A stretch of DNA of 64,000 bases from Photobacterium rosenbergii (GCF_003026455.1 NZ_PYMB01000001.1:1178001-1242000), one strand, 5' to 3'; counted from the stretch's first letter, positions 25,502 to 35,228 are shown. Translations and numbers: made by a program. The notes: generated by a model not told the origin, from the sequence alone.

Positions 25502-26851
25502 TTAGGCAAGCGCAGTTGATAACTCAAAAGGTGCTATGGCTTTTAGGATGCCTGTAACTGTCATATTCCGGCGATGCTCAAACAACTCAATGGCTGCGGC
25601 CGGATCGACACTTTCCAAGTCATCAAAGTTAAGTTGCTCGATACCTGAACGGGTAAACTTTATGCTGTATAGGTAATCATCAACAATATGCCCTGTCTGA
25701 CGATTTAACCGCTGAGAATAGCCTGAGACAACGACTTCCCCTGCTGAGGGTAATGTCGCTAGCGAATAGCCCGCCAAGCGCAATGCGATACCATGGATAT
25801 GCTTTACATACTCAAGTTGTAGCTGCTTCTTGAGTTTGTTTTTAATGTTCAATTTCCGGCCATTTGCTGATAACGCTGCAACCTTAGCAGGAAAATCCTC
25901 AATTTCAGGGAGATCGACATCGACCCAAATCGTCTGACCGTCATGCTCCACCTGAAAGTCGACTAAGGTTTCTCTTGGCCATTCCAAGTCACTAAACGCA
26001 TTTTCCAACAATGACTCCATGACTTTCACATCCGTTCGGATTGTGCGGGCAAAATTGTCACTGTTAGCTTGTTCAGTTTGCTCATGGGCTAGTTTAGCCT
26101 CTGCCCATAAGGCACATTGCTCTTCCCACTGTTGATTCGCACTCAGGTATGCGTTTTCACTGTCTTGAACCTGTTGCTCCCAGTGCTTGATTGCCAAGGT
26201 GTAGGATTGCTCGAATTCACTCAACTGACTTTGGTGCTGCTTTCTCTTGCTTTCAAACCACCTTGCGAAAAAGCCAATGGATGGCGGTATCCCTTTTTCT
26301 GGCTTATCCACTGGCTCAGGCTTGGCCGGGGCTACCGGTTTCGGGGTCTCATAAGGTTGTATAGTGTAGACGGGCTCATCAAACGACTCTGGCATATCAA
26401 GGTAAATATCTTCAAGTAATTCAGCATCCCCGTTGATTTCCTCAGCCTGCTCCCGCAACCACTCTGTGATAGTCTCGCCTTTATGTTGCCAAACAAGTGT
26501 CTTATCGCGCCCCTCGATCGGGGTACCGTTTATGTCAGTAAGTACAACAGTGCCATTTTCTTTGTCGAGGCTTATTTCTACTTTCGACAACGCTGCCAAT
26601 CGTGCTTGCTGGGCCTGCTGGCGAACTAATTGTTTTTCCTGGCGCTGCTGGTTTCTTCTGGCGGCGTTGCCCCCAATCTTTGTTCGGTAGGACAGCCCAG
26701 AACCAGGTAATCCGGCATTGGCATAGACGCCACGCTTGCCAATATTGACCGACGCCCCTCGTCCCCCCAAAGTGGCACTTACACCACCCAAGCCAATATT
26801 TACTTTGACACCGGGAGCAATCTTAATTCTCTTGTTAAAACGTAAACCCAT
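25502..26851 (-). CDS. DUF4236 protein with coiled coil
   Basis: 449 residues. The first ~55 residues are the DUF4236 module (GLRFNKRIKIAPGVKVNIG; GGRGASVNIGKRGVYANAGLPGSGLSYR). A glutamine-rich coiled coil follows (about 60-95 and 215-265), with a proline/lysine/glutamate stretch between (about 165-185), and a C-terminal domain with KHIHGIALRLAGYSLATLPSAGEVVVSGYSQRLN. Function unknown; the N-terminal module appears at the start of many unrelated proteins. No membrane segment. Confidence 0.75.
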   Translation of the reverse strand: MGLRFNKRIKIAPGVKVNIGLGGVSATLGGRGASVNIGKRGVYANAGLPGSGLSYRTKIGGNAARRNQQRQEKQLVRQQAQQARLAALSKVEISLDKENGTVVLTDINGTPIEGRDKTLVWQHKGETITEWLREQAEEINGDAELLEDIYLDMPESFDEPVYTIQPYETPKPVAPAKPEPVDKPEKGIPPSIGFFARWFESKRKQHQSQLSEFEQSYTLAIKHWEQQVQDSENAYLSANQQWEEQCALWAEAKLAHEQTEQANSDNFARTIRTDVKVMESLLENAFSDLEWPRETLVDFQVEHDGQTIWVDVDLPEIEDFPAKVAALSANGRKLNIKNKLKKQLQLEYVKHIHGIALRLAGYSLATLPSAGEVVVSGYSQRLNRQTGHIVDDYLYSIKFTRSGIEQLNFDDLESVDPAAAIELFEHRRNMTVTGILKAIAPFELSTALA

Positions 26852-27155
26852 ACAACCACCAAAACATCATCATTATGATGACAACACAAAACCATAATGC
26901 ACAGGCTGCAATCATACACGGGCAAAGCAAAACTTTACAACTGCAAATCCAGTGAAGAAGTCAACGCTCATTAACCAACTCACTGTTGTATAAAGGTTTA
27001 CAGCGAAAACAAAATTTCCAGCTAAGTTTTGCAAGAGTTCTGTCAGATTTACTGAATCTCTGCTGAATTACAGCCAATAAGCCACATTCACGCTACCTTT
27101 AAACAGTACACTTAACCCGATGACATCCCCTTCGCTGAATTGATACAGGAAACTT
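26852..27155. other. Intergenic region between divergent genes
   Basis: About 300 bp, no ORF supported. A palindrome CATCAT-CATT-ATGATG is near 26864-26879, close to the DUF4236 start. Otherwise only promoter-type AT-rich sequence is seen. Confidence 0.4.
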
Positions 27156-29024
27156 ATGACTTCCCTACGACTGTTGACCACCTTGTGCTTGGCAGCCTTT
27201 GCCGCCTCACCCGCCATGGCGCAAAACACCCAGTATGAAAGCATTATCGAAAGCCGCAGCCAAATTGACGATAAAGTCGTCTTAGGCCGCACTGAACTCG
27301 TTTATTTTCCTGCTATTGATTCACTCGATAACATAGGTATTCCAGCCAAAATTGACACCGGAGCTGATTCAACTTCTATCCATGCCGAAAACATTGTCAT
27401 TAACACCGATGAACCGGCCTTCGAAGGTTTAGAGGGTGATGACCTGCTTAATGCTATCGCCGTCGAGTACGATGCCCTTGGCAGTACACAGCTCCGTGAT
27501 AGGAAAGACAAAACCAATATCATGGTGAAATTTGATATCAGGCACCCATATACCGGGGAGCTGATCCACCTTGAGAAACCACTATTTAGACTGGCGATGA
27601 TCAAAAGCCGGGGTGATGGTCACCTCGCCCGTCCAGTTGTTGAGCTCGACCTTACCATCGCAGGCCAAACAGTCCGCACCGAAGTTAACCTCACCAACAG
27701 GGAAAGGTTCTCTTATCCTATTCTGATCGGCAAGACCTTCCTTCGAAATACAGCCTGGGTCGATGCCGGTTTTGATTACCTTCAGGCGCAACCTGACGCA
27801 CACATCATTGGCCGCAAAGAAAAAGCAGCAATTGGCGATGTCCGCTTAGAAGTGAGCACCTCCTTCGATAGCCGTTACAGCATTCTTCATGCACTTGATA
27901 TCAAGGTCGACGAAGACAATAAGCGTGTGACCTTCACTTTGGTAGGCGAAGACAAATCCCGCAAGACAATGACCAAACCATTAAGTCGTATGCTTCGCTT
28001 TAGCAATGCCCAAAGGCCAATGGTTTACGTACCCGTTAAGTTAGGTAACTCAGAGCAGTTCATTCAGGTGTACCTCAAAGACCGCTCACGAAACCAAAGC
28101 CAACTGCGGCTGGGAACCGAAGCACTCAACCAGTACTTTGTCGTCAACCTTGGTGAGAGTTACTTGGGGAAATCAGAGTTGGCGCCTATCTCTACGATGG
28201 CAAAAGATGATTCCATCTTGATGATCAGTGGTGAGGAAACCGTCAAAATCGATGGCGTCAGGGTCAAAGCTGGACCTTCTGGTATCATCAAAACGCCCCT
28301 GCTGAAAGTATCGCAGATCGACGAACAGCGAACAGAATACGGCAGGATGATCCAGTACACCGTCAAAGATGCCAATGGTGATACCCACCGTCTCGACAGG
28401 CCACTAAAGAGAAAGATCCGTGTTGGTGATCAGGTTAGACCGATCGTCGGTACCGAGATTTCGTTGCCATCCTCACTGCTACTTCGTGACATAGCCCTTG
28501 AAACTCGCGAGCAGGACGATAGCCCGTACAGCCAATTAGAAATCAGCCCGGATTTAGTTCCAGGAGCCCTGCTTATCAATACCCGTACGACACAGTTGCT
28601 TGAAAAACAGGCACCCAAACAAGCCGGCTACATCGAGCAACTGACCATGGATAACATGCACTTCCCAGTCAAGCTAGATACCGGCGCCGATGTCAGCTCG
28701 ATGCATGCCACCGACATCAAGACATTTGAAGACAACGGCAAGAAGATGGTCACCTTCTCTTATGGTAACCATCAGGGAGACGAAAAAACCTATACCCGAG
28801 AAATCGTAAAAACCATGCGTATCAAGGCCCGTGCCGGAGAAAAACCAAGCACACGTTATGTGGTAAATATGACTGTCAATTTTGACGGGATGGAAAAAGA
28901 AATTGCGGTCAACTTACGTGATAGAAGCCGGTTTGAATACAGCATGATTCTTGGCAAGAACTTCCTTAAGCACAATATCGTGGTCAGCAGCGACGAGCAG
29001 TTTATTCTGACCAAGAAGAAATAA
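27156..29024 (+). CDS. Exported protein with tandem retropepsin-like (PF05618) domains
   Basis: 622 residues. Signal peptide 1-22 (ends SPAMAQ). Three similar units follow. Unit 1 (about 45-215) has the catalytic-type KIDTGADSTSIHAE and ILIGKTFL. Unit 2 (about 225-400) keeps the fold words (LDIKVDEDNKRVTF, YLKDRSRNQSQLRLG) but has SSFDSR where DTGA should be. Unit 3 (about 440-622) has KLDTGADVSSMHATD and MILGKNFL. DTGAD is the aspartic protease active-site motif, and this family (once called ATP-dependent zinc protease) is now seen as retropepsin-like. Two active halves and one degenerate unit is unusual. Periplasmic. Substrate unknown. Start has AGGAAA upstream. Confidence 0.85.
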   Translation: MTSLRLLTTLCLAAFAASPAMAQNTQYESIIESRSQIDDKVVLGRTELVYFPAIDSLDNIGIPAKIDTGADSTSIHAENIVINTDEPAFEGLEGDDLLNAIAVEYDALGSTQLRDRKDKTNIMVKFDIRHPYTGELIHLEKPLFRLAMIKSRGDGHLARPVVELDLTIAGQTVRTEVNLTNRERFSYPILIGKTFLRNTAWVDAGFDYLQAQPDAHIIGRKEKAAIGDVRLEVSTSFDSRYSILHALDIKVDEDNKRVTFTLVGEDKSRKTMTKPLSRMLRFSNAQRPMVYVPVKLGNSEQFIQVYLKDRSRNQSQLRLGTEALNQYFVVNLGESYLGKSELAPISTMAKDDSILMISGEETVKIDGVRVKAGPSGIIKTPLLKVSQIDEQRTEYGRMIQYTVKDANGDTHRLDRPLKRKIRVGDQVRPIVGTEISLPSSLLLRDIALETREQDDSPYSQLEISPDLVPGALLINTRTTQLLEKQAPKQAGYIEQLTMDNMHFPVKLDTGADVSSMHATDIKTFEDNGKKMVTFSYGNHQGDEKTYTREIVKTMRIKARAGEKPSTRYVVNMTVNFDGMEKEIAVNLRDRSRFEYSMILGKNFLKHNIVVSSDEQFILTKKK

Positions 29025-29046
29025 CGCTTTCTTTACCTCTATCCAT

Positions 29047-29078
29047 AAAACAAAGGAGCTTTCTAGCTCCTTTGTTTT
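29047..29078. terminator. Bidirectional terminator
   Basis: AAAACAAAGGAGCT (29047-29060) and AGCTCCTTTGTTTT (29065-29078) form a perfect 14-bp stem with a TTCT loop between two convergent genes. Confidence 0.9.
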
Positions 29079-29115
29079 ATTCTCAGTATGATAAATCATA
29101 ATTCGGCAGTGACCG

Positions 29116-30381
29116 CTACTCTATCTGCCCTCGAACTTCACCACTTGGCACATCTGGTGTATGCACATTTAGATAATGCCCGGCTGACAGTAATCTCTCT
29201 GCGGTTTCATCGTCAATCTCTACCTCTCCAGGACTCCGCCAAGTTGAAGCTCCATCTTGTTCCAGTTCTACAATGACTCCACCATTAGTACTGGCTTCAC
29301 CTTCGTGCACATGTGCCGCCACGGCATCATCTAAGTCAGTTGTGTAGATCAGTACTGAGAGCAAGTTAGTTTGTGAATCAAACCAAACATAACCATCGCC
29401 AGAGCCATCTGTTTCGACCGGAGGCACTTCTTGTTCACCATCCAACTCAAAGGCAAACAGCGTTACTGTTGCAGGAAGTATCTGCCCCCTCAATTCCCCG
29501 CTAGGTACATCAGGCGTGTGGACATTTACATAGTGACCACCCTCGAGCAATTGATCGATCACATCGTCTTCAAGCATCGCGCCATCCGGTGTCTGCCACA
29601 CATTCGGATCATCGGTGCTTTGTTCTAGGAAGACCACCACACCGCCATTCTCACCGACTTCCCCTTCGTGAATGTGAGCGGCAACGGCATCTTCTACACC
29701 TGTCGTTACTACTTTCAAGTTCACTGCGTTAGTTTCGGTATTTACCGTTGCATAACCATTACCCGTAGCATCAGACTCTATAGCTGGTACTTCTTGGCGA
29801 CCACTCAGTACAAAAGCCAATATTTCAGTGTCACCACCAACAATCTGGCCTCTTACTTCACCTGATGGGGTTTGCTGAGTATGAACATTGATATACCACT
29901 CATCATTTTGCAGCATATCGGCTTGCTCTGCGGTGATCTCAATTTCCTCTACTGACATGGTGCCATCACCATTATCAACAAACGCGAACGCGACAGGGCC
30001 ATTCTCTCCAATTGTTCCTTGGTGGATATGAGCGGCAACCACATTCTCGACACCACTGACGTCAATGTTTGCCGATAATAGAAAGCGTTCTTCTTCATCA
30101 GTCCCATCATCGTCGTCATCATCTTTATAGGGAGTATCTTCGTCCTCGCTTTTATTAAGCTGATCACCCGCCGATACTTCATTAATTGTCACATTGACAA
30201 AATCATCATCGTGACTCTTTTCAATCAATAATGTCACTGTTCCAGAAGCCACCGCTTCAGTCTTCACCGGCGGCACTTCCTGAGCGCCAGACAGCGTGAC
30301 TTCAAATGTCATTTCTTCATCATGGCAACCGACTAATGAGGTAACAACCAACAGCAATAACCAAATCAAGTGTCTACTCAT
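29116..30381 (-). CDS. Lipoprotein with three CHRD domains
   Basis: 421 residues from the ATG at 30381 (GGAGGGG upstream; longer frame rejected). Lipobox LVGC at about residue 18. Then three tandem CHRD domains, each opening with a GAQEVPP-like strand and closing with VHTPDVPSGEVRGQI-like sequence, with AAHIHEGEVGENGG in the middle. An acidic insert (SEDEDTPYKDDDDDDG, about 75-90) lies in the first domain, perhaps calcium-binding. The second and third repeats are most alike, suggesting recent duplication. Function unknown; surface or periplasmic. Confidence 0.88.
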   Translation of the reverse strand: MSRHLIWLLLLVVTSLVGCHDEEMTFEVTLSGAQEVPPVKTEAVASGTVTLLIEKSHDDDFVNVTINEVSAGDQLNKSEDEDTPYKDDDDDDGTDEEERFLLSANIDVSGVENVVAAHIHQGTIGENGPVAFAFVDNGDGTMSVEEIEITAEQADMLQNDEWYINVHTQQTPSGEVRGQIVGGDTEILAFVLSGRQEVPAIESDATGNGYATVNTETNAVNLKVVTTGVEDAVAAHIHEGEVGENGGVVVFLEQSTDDPNVWQTPDGAMLEDDVIDQLLEGGHYVNVHTPDVPSGELRGQILPATVTLFAFELDGEQEVPPVETDGSGDGYVWFDSQTNLLSVLIYTTDLDDAVAAHVHEGEASTNGGVIVELEQDGASTWRSPGEVEIDDETAERLLSAGHYLNVHTPDVPSGEVRGQIE

Positions 30382-30667
30382 ACCCCCTCCCACACCAACA
30401 ACTGGTTCGTGTCGCAAAGTGTAGTTGTCGGGCCATGCCTCAAAAACCATACACTGCCTCAAAAATGAGACAACTTACTCAAGGGTAAGAAAAGTCCTAG
30501 TTTGGTGGTACTTATTAGCTTGATACAGGCTACTGAAATAGCTCAAGCAGACAGGAGGTTGCATATAGAGGAATGCTTCCGAAAGTAAATCATTGTCAAA
30601 GTGCAGGACTTTTTACGTCGATTTATTACAATTAATAAGTTAATGAATACTTTCTTAGGGAACGAGT

Positions 30668-30781
30668 ATGAACACTCAGAAGCTTGTTTTGTCAGTTGCA
30701 GGGATGCTAATTACCTTCCCAACGCTTGCCGTTGGTGTATCTGAATGGCTCCACTGCCCAATTATCGAGCTTATGTACTAA
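30668..30781 (+). CDS. Possible 37-residue membrane or secreted peptide
   Basis: ATG at 30668 follows an AGGGAA-type site, stop TAA at 30779-30781. The protein starts MNTQKLVLSVAGMLITFPTLAVG, which reads as a signal peptide or single membrane segment, and ends SEWLHCPIIELMY. It overlaps nothing; the convergent acetyltransferase gene ends 48 bp away. Could also be the remnant of a longer gene. Expression is unproven. Confidence 0.35.
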   Translation: MNTQKLVLSVAGMLITFPTLAVGVSEWLHCPIIELMY

Positions 30782-30829
30782 ATCGGTACTTAGCGATATC
30801 AATTAGACAGCAGAACCTATTCAAGGTTA

Positions 30830-31420
30830 TCAAGACTCAATCAGTGCTGATTTCTTGTCTTCAATCTTTAGGGTACGGATTGGTTTTGCTGGCGAACCTA
30901 CACATACCGTATTGGCAGGCAAATCTTTCGTTACCACACTTCCCGCACCGACTACCACGTTATCGCCAATGGTTACTCCAGGGCAAACTGTCACATTGGC
31001 ACCAAACCACACATCGTTGCCAATAGTAATTTCCTTGGCAAACTCTTCACCCGAAGCGCGCTCGACTGGGTCTAGCGGATGGCCTGCAGTTGCAATGACT
31101 ACGCCCGGTGCCAATAGGCAGTTATCACCAATATTGATTGGCGCGCAGTCAAGGATCGTACACCCGTGGTTAGCATAAAAGCCCTTTCCAACCTTTAAGT
31201 TGTAACCATAATCACAGTTAAACGGAGACTCGATCCATGCATCGGTCTCTTTGGCCAATAATTCATTAATTAATGCCTGACGGGCATCTTTATCAGTAGG
31301 ACATGTTTGGTTCAACGCAAAGCAAAGCTTCTTTGCTTTTTGGCGGTCAGCAACAAGCTCTTCATCCCAAGCTTGATACATTTCACCGGTAATCATCTTC
31401 TGTTTTTCAGTTAAAGCCAT
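30830..31420 (-). CDS. maa: Maltose/galactoside O-acetyltransferase family protein
   Basis: 196 residues from the ATG at 31420 (the frame upstream is rejected). Transfers acetyl groups from acetyl-CoA to sugars. Seen: N-terminal Mac domain (TEKQKMITGEMYQAWDEEL), then left-handed beta-helix hexapeptides from about 60 (NLKVGKGFYANHGCTILD; IGDNCLLAPGVVI; IGNDVWFGANVTV; IGDNVVVGAGSVVTKDLPANTVCVG) with the catalytic His in TAGHP. Substrate may be maltose or another sugar. Single gene. Confidence 0.9.
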   Translation of the reverse strand: MALTEKQKMITGEMYQAWDEELVADRQKAKKLCFALNQTCPTDKDARQALINELLAKETDAWIESPFNCDYGYNLKVGKGFYANHGCTILDCAPINIGDNCLLAPGVVIATAGHPLDPVERASGEEFAKEITIGNDVWFGANVTVCPGVTIGDNVVVGAGSVVTKDLPANTVCVGSPAKPIRTLKIEDKKSALIES

Positions 31421-31697
31421 GTTGGATCTGCACCTTATCAACCCGGCAACGCCGGTAAAAAAGAAGCCATTATTATTCCCTACCACCAACACTATTGCTG
31501 CTTTTACGCTGGTTTACGTTGCCAAAAACTCGTGTAGATCACACTCTGAACAGGGCATTGGGAAAGTTCCCAAAGTAATAAAACCCAGAGTTATTGATAA
31601 CTAGGGATCCATTCACAATCCATCTCACTCATTGAACCCACCAATAGAATCTCAATATAGCCTCCAAAAAGATCTGCACAGTTACCCCCAACGAAAA

Positions 31698-31718
31698 ACG
31701 CCTACCAAAGGTAGGCGT
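31698..31718 (-). terminator. Terminator of the RidA gene
   Basis: ACGCCTACC (31698-31706)/GGTAGGCGT (31710-31718) with a three-base loop, then TTTTTCG on the minus strand. Confidence 0.85.
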
Positions 31719-31744
31719 TCATTAAAAATAGAGTGAAGCTTGAA

Positions 31745-32122
31745 TTAGCCTTTAACCGCAATCACTTCAATTTCAACCTTGGCATCAAGCGGCAGGCGAG
31801 CAACTTCAACACAGCTTCGCGCCGGACAATTATCACCAAAGAATGCCGCGTAAACTTCATTCACTGTCGCAAAGTCATTCAAATCTTTAACGAATACGGT
31901 CGCCTTTACGATATCCGCTTTTGTCATGCCGGCTTCGTTCACAATCGCTTCTACATTAGCTAGTGACTGCTTTGCCTGCTCTGCCACATCTTCCGGCATA
32001 GTGTTGGTCTCTGGGTTCAACGGAAGCTGACCTGATGTGATTAGCATATTGCCGAAATGCTTACCTTGAACATATGGGCCAACGGCTGCAGGGGCATTTA
32101 CAGTATTGATTGTTTGAGTCAT
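31745..32122 (-). CDS. ridA: RidA-family enamine/imine deaminase
   Basis: 125 residues from the ATG at 32122 behind AAGGAAA; the longer frame to 32236 is not supported. Hydrolyses reactive enamines and imines made by PLP enzymes, protecting them. Seen: APAAVGPYVQGKHFGNMLITSGQLPL at the start and the conserved Arg in NCPARSCVEVARLPLDAKVEIEVIAV at the end. Cytoplasmic trimer in the family. Copy may be one of several in the genome. Confidence 0.93.
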   Translation of the reverse strand: MTQTINTVNAPAAVGPYVQGKHFGNMLITSGQLPLNPETNTMPEDVAEQAKQSLANVEAIVNEAGMTKADIVKATVFVKDLNDFATVNEVYAAFFGDNCPARSCVEVARLPLDAKVEIEVIAVKG

Positions 32123-32349
32123 TGTTGATTTCCTTGTTTGCGGTGTCGAGCTTATGAGTAATTTCTTTACCATCACCGTTAAGCCCTTAAATCTTGAATA
32201 GAAATATACACAGCAACGAGGAGAAATTATTTTCAATCTATTCTACTAAAACCAATCTAGAGAGAATTTTTTTCTTTAATGAAGGAATATTATGCAATTC
32301 AAACAGTCGCAACGCCCATACCCTATAGCCTCTAACCCTGCTTTACCCA

Positions 32350-33246
32350 CTAGTCGGCACTAAACTGGGCTCGAAACCAGTTTCGCAAAGCTAACACGCT
32401 CTCTTCCTTCAACTTTTCCGGCAAACAAACGAAATAAAACTCATGGTATGGATTCAAGACCGGTTCTCCAACCTGTACCAACATATTGTGCTTAATATCA
32501 TCTCGGACAAACTGCTTGTGGGTAATAAGTACCCCTAACCTTCTTATCGTTGCCTGCACGGCTTGCACTGAAGCAGTAAAGCTTAAGTTTTTCTGTTGGC
32601 TGGGTACTGCTAGCTGGTGATGGTCGCACCATACTTGCCAGTCGTTTTGGCGCCGGGGGTTGGTTGCAAAAATCGACGGATATTTTGCCAAAAGTTGTTG
32701 CGGTGTTGCCTGTTGGTTCCCTTCCAGCAAATACGGGCTGCACACCATGATAAGCTCATCGTCACCGAGCTTTTCACAATAATAATCCTGCCACTCATCG
32801 GTTTTACCATGTAGCAACGCCACATCAACCCCTTCTTTTTCCAAATCAAAGGCGTGGACGATATTAGAAATACGGATATCGATATGGGGAGCGTATTCGT
32901 TGAAGTCAGGAACACGGGGGATCCACCAGTGCAATGCTAGAGAATTGACCATATTCAGTGTAATCCGATTGCTTGGCTTCTTACGCGCAACCGCCTCACT
33001 GGCCTCAACGATTTGTGCCAAGGCTGGGGCCACCTTGCGGTAGTACTTACGGCCAATGGGATTCAGTTCAACCCTTCTCCCCACCCTTCGGAACAAACTG
33101 ACATCAAGCTGGGATTCCAGCGCCTTAATCGCTTGGCTGACAGCCGAATGGCTTACGCTTAGTACCTCGGCGGCATCTGTCATGCTGCCAGTTTCTGCGA
33201 CGGCAACAAAAGCATAAATTGACTTGAGGGGAACCAGCTTTCTCAT
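32350..33246 (-). CDS. LysR-family regulator
   Basis: 298 residues. Winged helix-turn-helix at about 8-65 (YAFVAVAETGSMTDAAEVLSVSHSAVSQAIKALESQLDVSLFRRVGRR) and a substrate-binding-type effector domain (from about 90). The GcvA-like style suggests an amino acid or aromatic ligand. Divergent from the EamA transporter gene with a 185-bp gap, so that transporter is its likely target. Confidence 0.88.
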   Translation of the reverse strand: MRKLVPLKSIYAFVAVAETGSMTDAAEVLSVSHSAVSQAIKALESQLDVSLFRRVGRRVELNPIGRKYYRKVAPALAQIVEASEAVARKKPSNRITLNMVNSLALHWWIPRVPDFNEYAPHIDIRISNIVHAFDLEKEGVDVALLHGKTDEWQDYYCEKLGDDELIMVCSPYLLEGNQQATPQQLLAKYPSIFATNPRRQNDWQVWCDHHQLAVPSQQKNLSFTASVQAVQATIRRLGVLITHKQFVRDDIKHNMLVQVGEPVLNPYHEFYFVCLPEKLKEESVLALRNWFRAQFSAD

Positions 33247-33431
33247 ATGTAAGTTTTTCTAACAGTTTTAGTCAGTATTACTCGCTTTTTTCCTCGAGAC
33301 AAGCAGCCTAGAATCAAACCATACAAAACTCTACTGCCTTCTTCATCGTCAAAGACATTCAGAGTAATTCAAAGCAAACACAGTAAATATCACTGTAAAT
33401 ACATGCCTTCACCAAATAGGAGTTCACATTC

Positions 33432-34346
33432 ATGCCGACAGACCTCAGGCCCGTACTTTTTATGCTTATCTCCACTTTCAGCCTGTCGTTCAATGGCCTT
33501 ATGGGAAAATTACTGACTGAGAGTTTCAGCACCGAAGTGCTCGGTTTTCTGAGGTTCTTTCTCCCTGCTAGCATTATGTTGTTAATGCTAAAAAGTTCAG
33601 GCTGGGTGATACCGAATAAACACAACAGTCGGCCTATTATCATCCGCGCCCTGTGCGTTGTCGGTAGTCAGTTGTGTTTTCTTGCCGCATTAAACGAGCT
33701 AACTCTGGTAGAAAGCGTGGTGCTTTTCAGCACTGGGCCACTGTTTATTCCAGTGTTAGAAAAATTGATGTACCGCACACCGATTCAAGGCATCACTCTT
33801 GCCTGCCTTGCCATGACATTTTGTGGCGTACTACTTCAGGCCGGGAACCCAACTGGCATGGAGCTAAAACCGGAACTACTCATTGGTTTAGCTGCGGGCG
33901 GATTCAATGCTCTGTCACAAGTTACCCTATTCAAAGGCGCTAAATCTGATCTGCCACCAGCAGCTTTGAACGGTTGGTGTTTTATGCTGGCTGCCATCAT
34001 CCTATTACCTGTTGCAACGATGCGAGTTGTCACCAATGACAGTTTGCTCATTGCCTCAAATCCTTTCGATACCAATATGCTATTGGTACTACTCATCACA
34101 CTGGCAATAAGCATAGTCAGCACCCAAATGTTCCGCGCAAAAGCCTATAAATTGGTCTCGACAGGATCTCAGTTAGCTCCTTTAATTTTCACCAATCTAT
34201 TGTTTGCCCTTGTTTGGCAAGTCAGCTTTTTTAATGAAACCCTTGAGACTAACAAAGTTATAGGGATCAGCCTCATCGTGCTCGCAACTATCATCAACAC
34301 CTTCGGGCCTAAGTGGATACAACACCAACGAGCAGCTGCGCATTAA
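33432..34346 (+). CDS. EamA/DMT-family transporter
   Basis: 304 residues, GGAG upstream of the ATG. Ten hydrophobic segments in two EamA halves (about 8-140 and 150-295), for example LFMLISTFSLSFNGLMGKLL at the start and IGISLIVLATIINTFG at the end. Exports or imports small metabolites such as amino acids; substrate unknown. Probably controlled by the divergent LysR gene. Confidence 0.88.
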   Translation: MPTDLRPVLFMLISTFSLSFNGLMGKLLTESFSTEVLGFLRFFLPASIMLLMLKSSGWVIPNKHNSRPIIIRALCVVGSQLCFLAALNELTLVESVVLFSTGPLFIPVLEKLMYRTPIQGITLACLAMTFCGVLLQAGNPTGMELKPELLIGLAAGGFNALSQVTLFKGAKSDLPPAALNGWCFMLAAIILLPVATMRVVTNDSLLIASNPFDTNMLLVLLITLAISIVSTQMFRAKAYKLVSTGSQLAPLIFTNLLFALVWQVSFFNETLETNKVIGISLIVLATIINTFGPKWIQHQRAAAH

Positions 34347-34366
34347 CCACTATTCCCCAAAAAAAG

Positions 34367-34388
34367 AAAATCCCCAACTGGGGATTTT
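34367..34388. terminator. Bidirectional terminator
   Basis: AAAATCCCC/GGGGATTTT with an AACT loop; followed by TCTTTTTT on the plus strand. It sits between two convergent genes. Confidence 0.85.
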
Positions 34389-34430
34389 TCTTTTTTAGGG
34401 TTCTACCTAAAGGCTTCATTTCAGTGGCAA

Positions 34431-35219
34431 TTACTCGCCATAGATATCAAAACTGAAGTATTTGGCTGCAATCTTGTCGTAGGTACCATTGGCTCTAATC
34501 GTTGCGATTGCCTGGTTAAACTTCTCTGCTAGCGCCTTGTCATTCTTGCGCATCGCTAATGCAGTCCCTTCACCAATGTAGGCCGGATCTGTCACCGCCT
34601 CGCCGACAAACTCAAAACCTTTGCCCTGCTCTTTTTCCAAAAACGCCAATGCCAGCTGGTCTGAGTTACCAAATACCGCATCTAGGCGTCCGCTCTGGAG
34701 ATCAAGGTAGACTTCATCTTGCCCGTTATAGCGACGGATATTGGCTACATCACCAAATTTATCGGTGACATAACGGTCGTGGATAGTTCCCAGCTGAACG
34801 CCAATTCTCTTGCCTTGCAAACCTTGTTCACTAATCGTGATACCAGCATCGGAGCCTGCCACGAAACGGGCTGGAGTCTGGTAATACTTATCGCTAAATA
34901 GAACACGTTGCTTACGTTCATCGGTGATACGCATGGAAGCCATGATCACATCTGACTTACGTGACAGTAGAGACGGGATCAATCCATCCCAACTCTGCGA
35001 TACCCACTCGCAATCCAGCTTAGCTTCTGCACATAGCGCATCGGCAATCTCAATATCAAACCCTGCTGGCGTACCAGACGCATCTTTGTAGTTAAATGGT
35101 GGATAGGTGAAATCCGAAGCCAGTCTAACCGGCTTTTGTGCCGCAAGTGCCGAGCCAGATACTAACCCCGAGACAAGAGAAGTGAGTACAAGAGCCAATG
35201 TCATCGTTTTTTTCATCAT
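34431..35219 (-). CDS. Amino-acid ABC transporter substrate-binding protein
   Basis: 262 residues. Signal peptide 1-26 (ends GSALAA). SBP_bac_3 fold: RLASDFTYPPFNYKDASGTPAGFDIEIADALC near the start, VIMASMRITDERKQRVLFSDKYY, and the second lobe GKRIGVQLGTIHDRYV. Resembles HisJ/ArtJ-type binding proteins for basic amino acids. No permease or ATPase genes nearby, so it is an orphan and must use components coded elsewhere. It starts nine bases after the aminotransferase stop; the two form an operon. Confidence 0.9.
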   Translation of the reverse strand: MMKKTMTLALVLTSLVSGLVSGSALAAQKPVRLASDFTYPPFNYKDASGTPAGFDIEIADALCAEAKLDCEWVSQSWDGLIPSLLSRKSDVIMASMRITDERKQRVLFSDKYYQTPARFVAGSDAGITISEQGLQGKRIGVQLGTIHDRYVTDKFGDVANIRRYNGQDEVYLDLQSGRLDAVFGNSDQLALAFLEKEQGKGFEFVGEAVTDPAYIGEGTALAMRKNDKALAEKFNQAIATIRANGTYDKIAAKYFSFDIYGE

Positions 35220-35228
35220 AAGTTCCTT

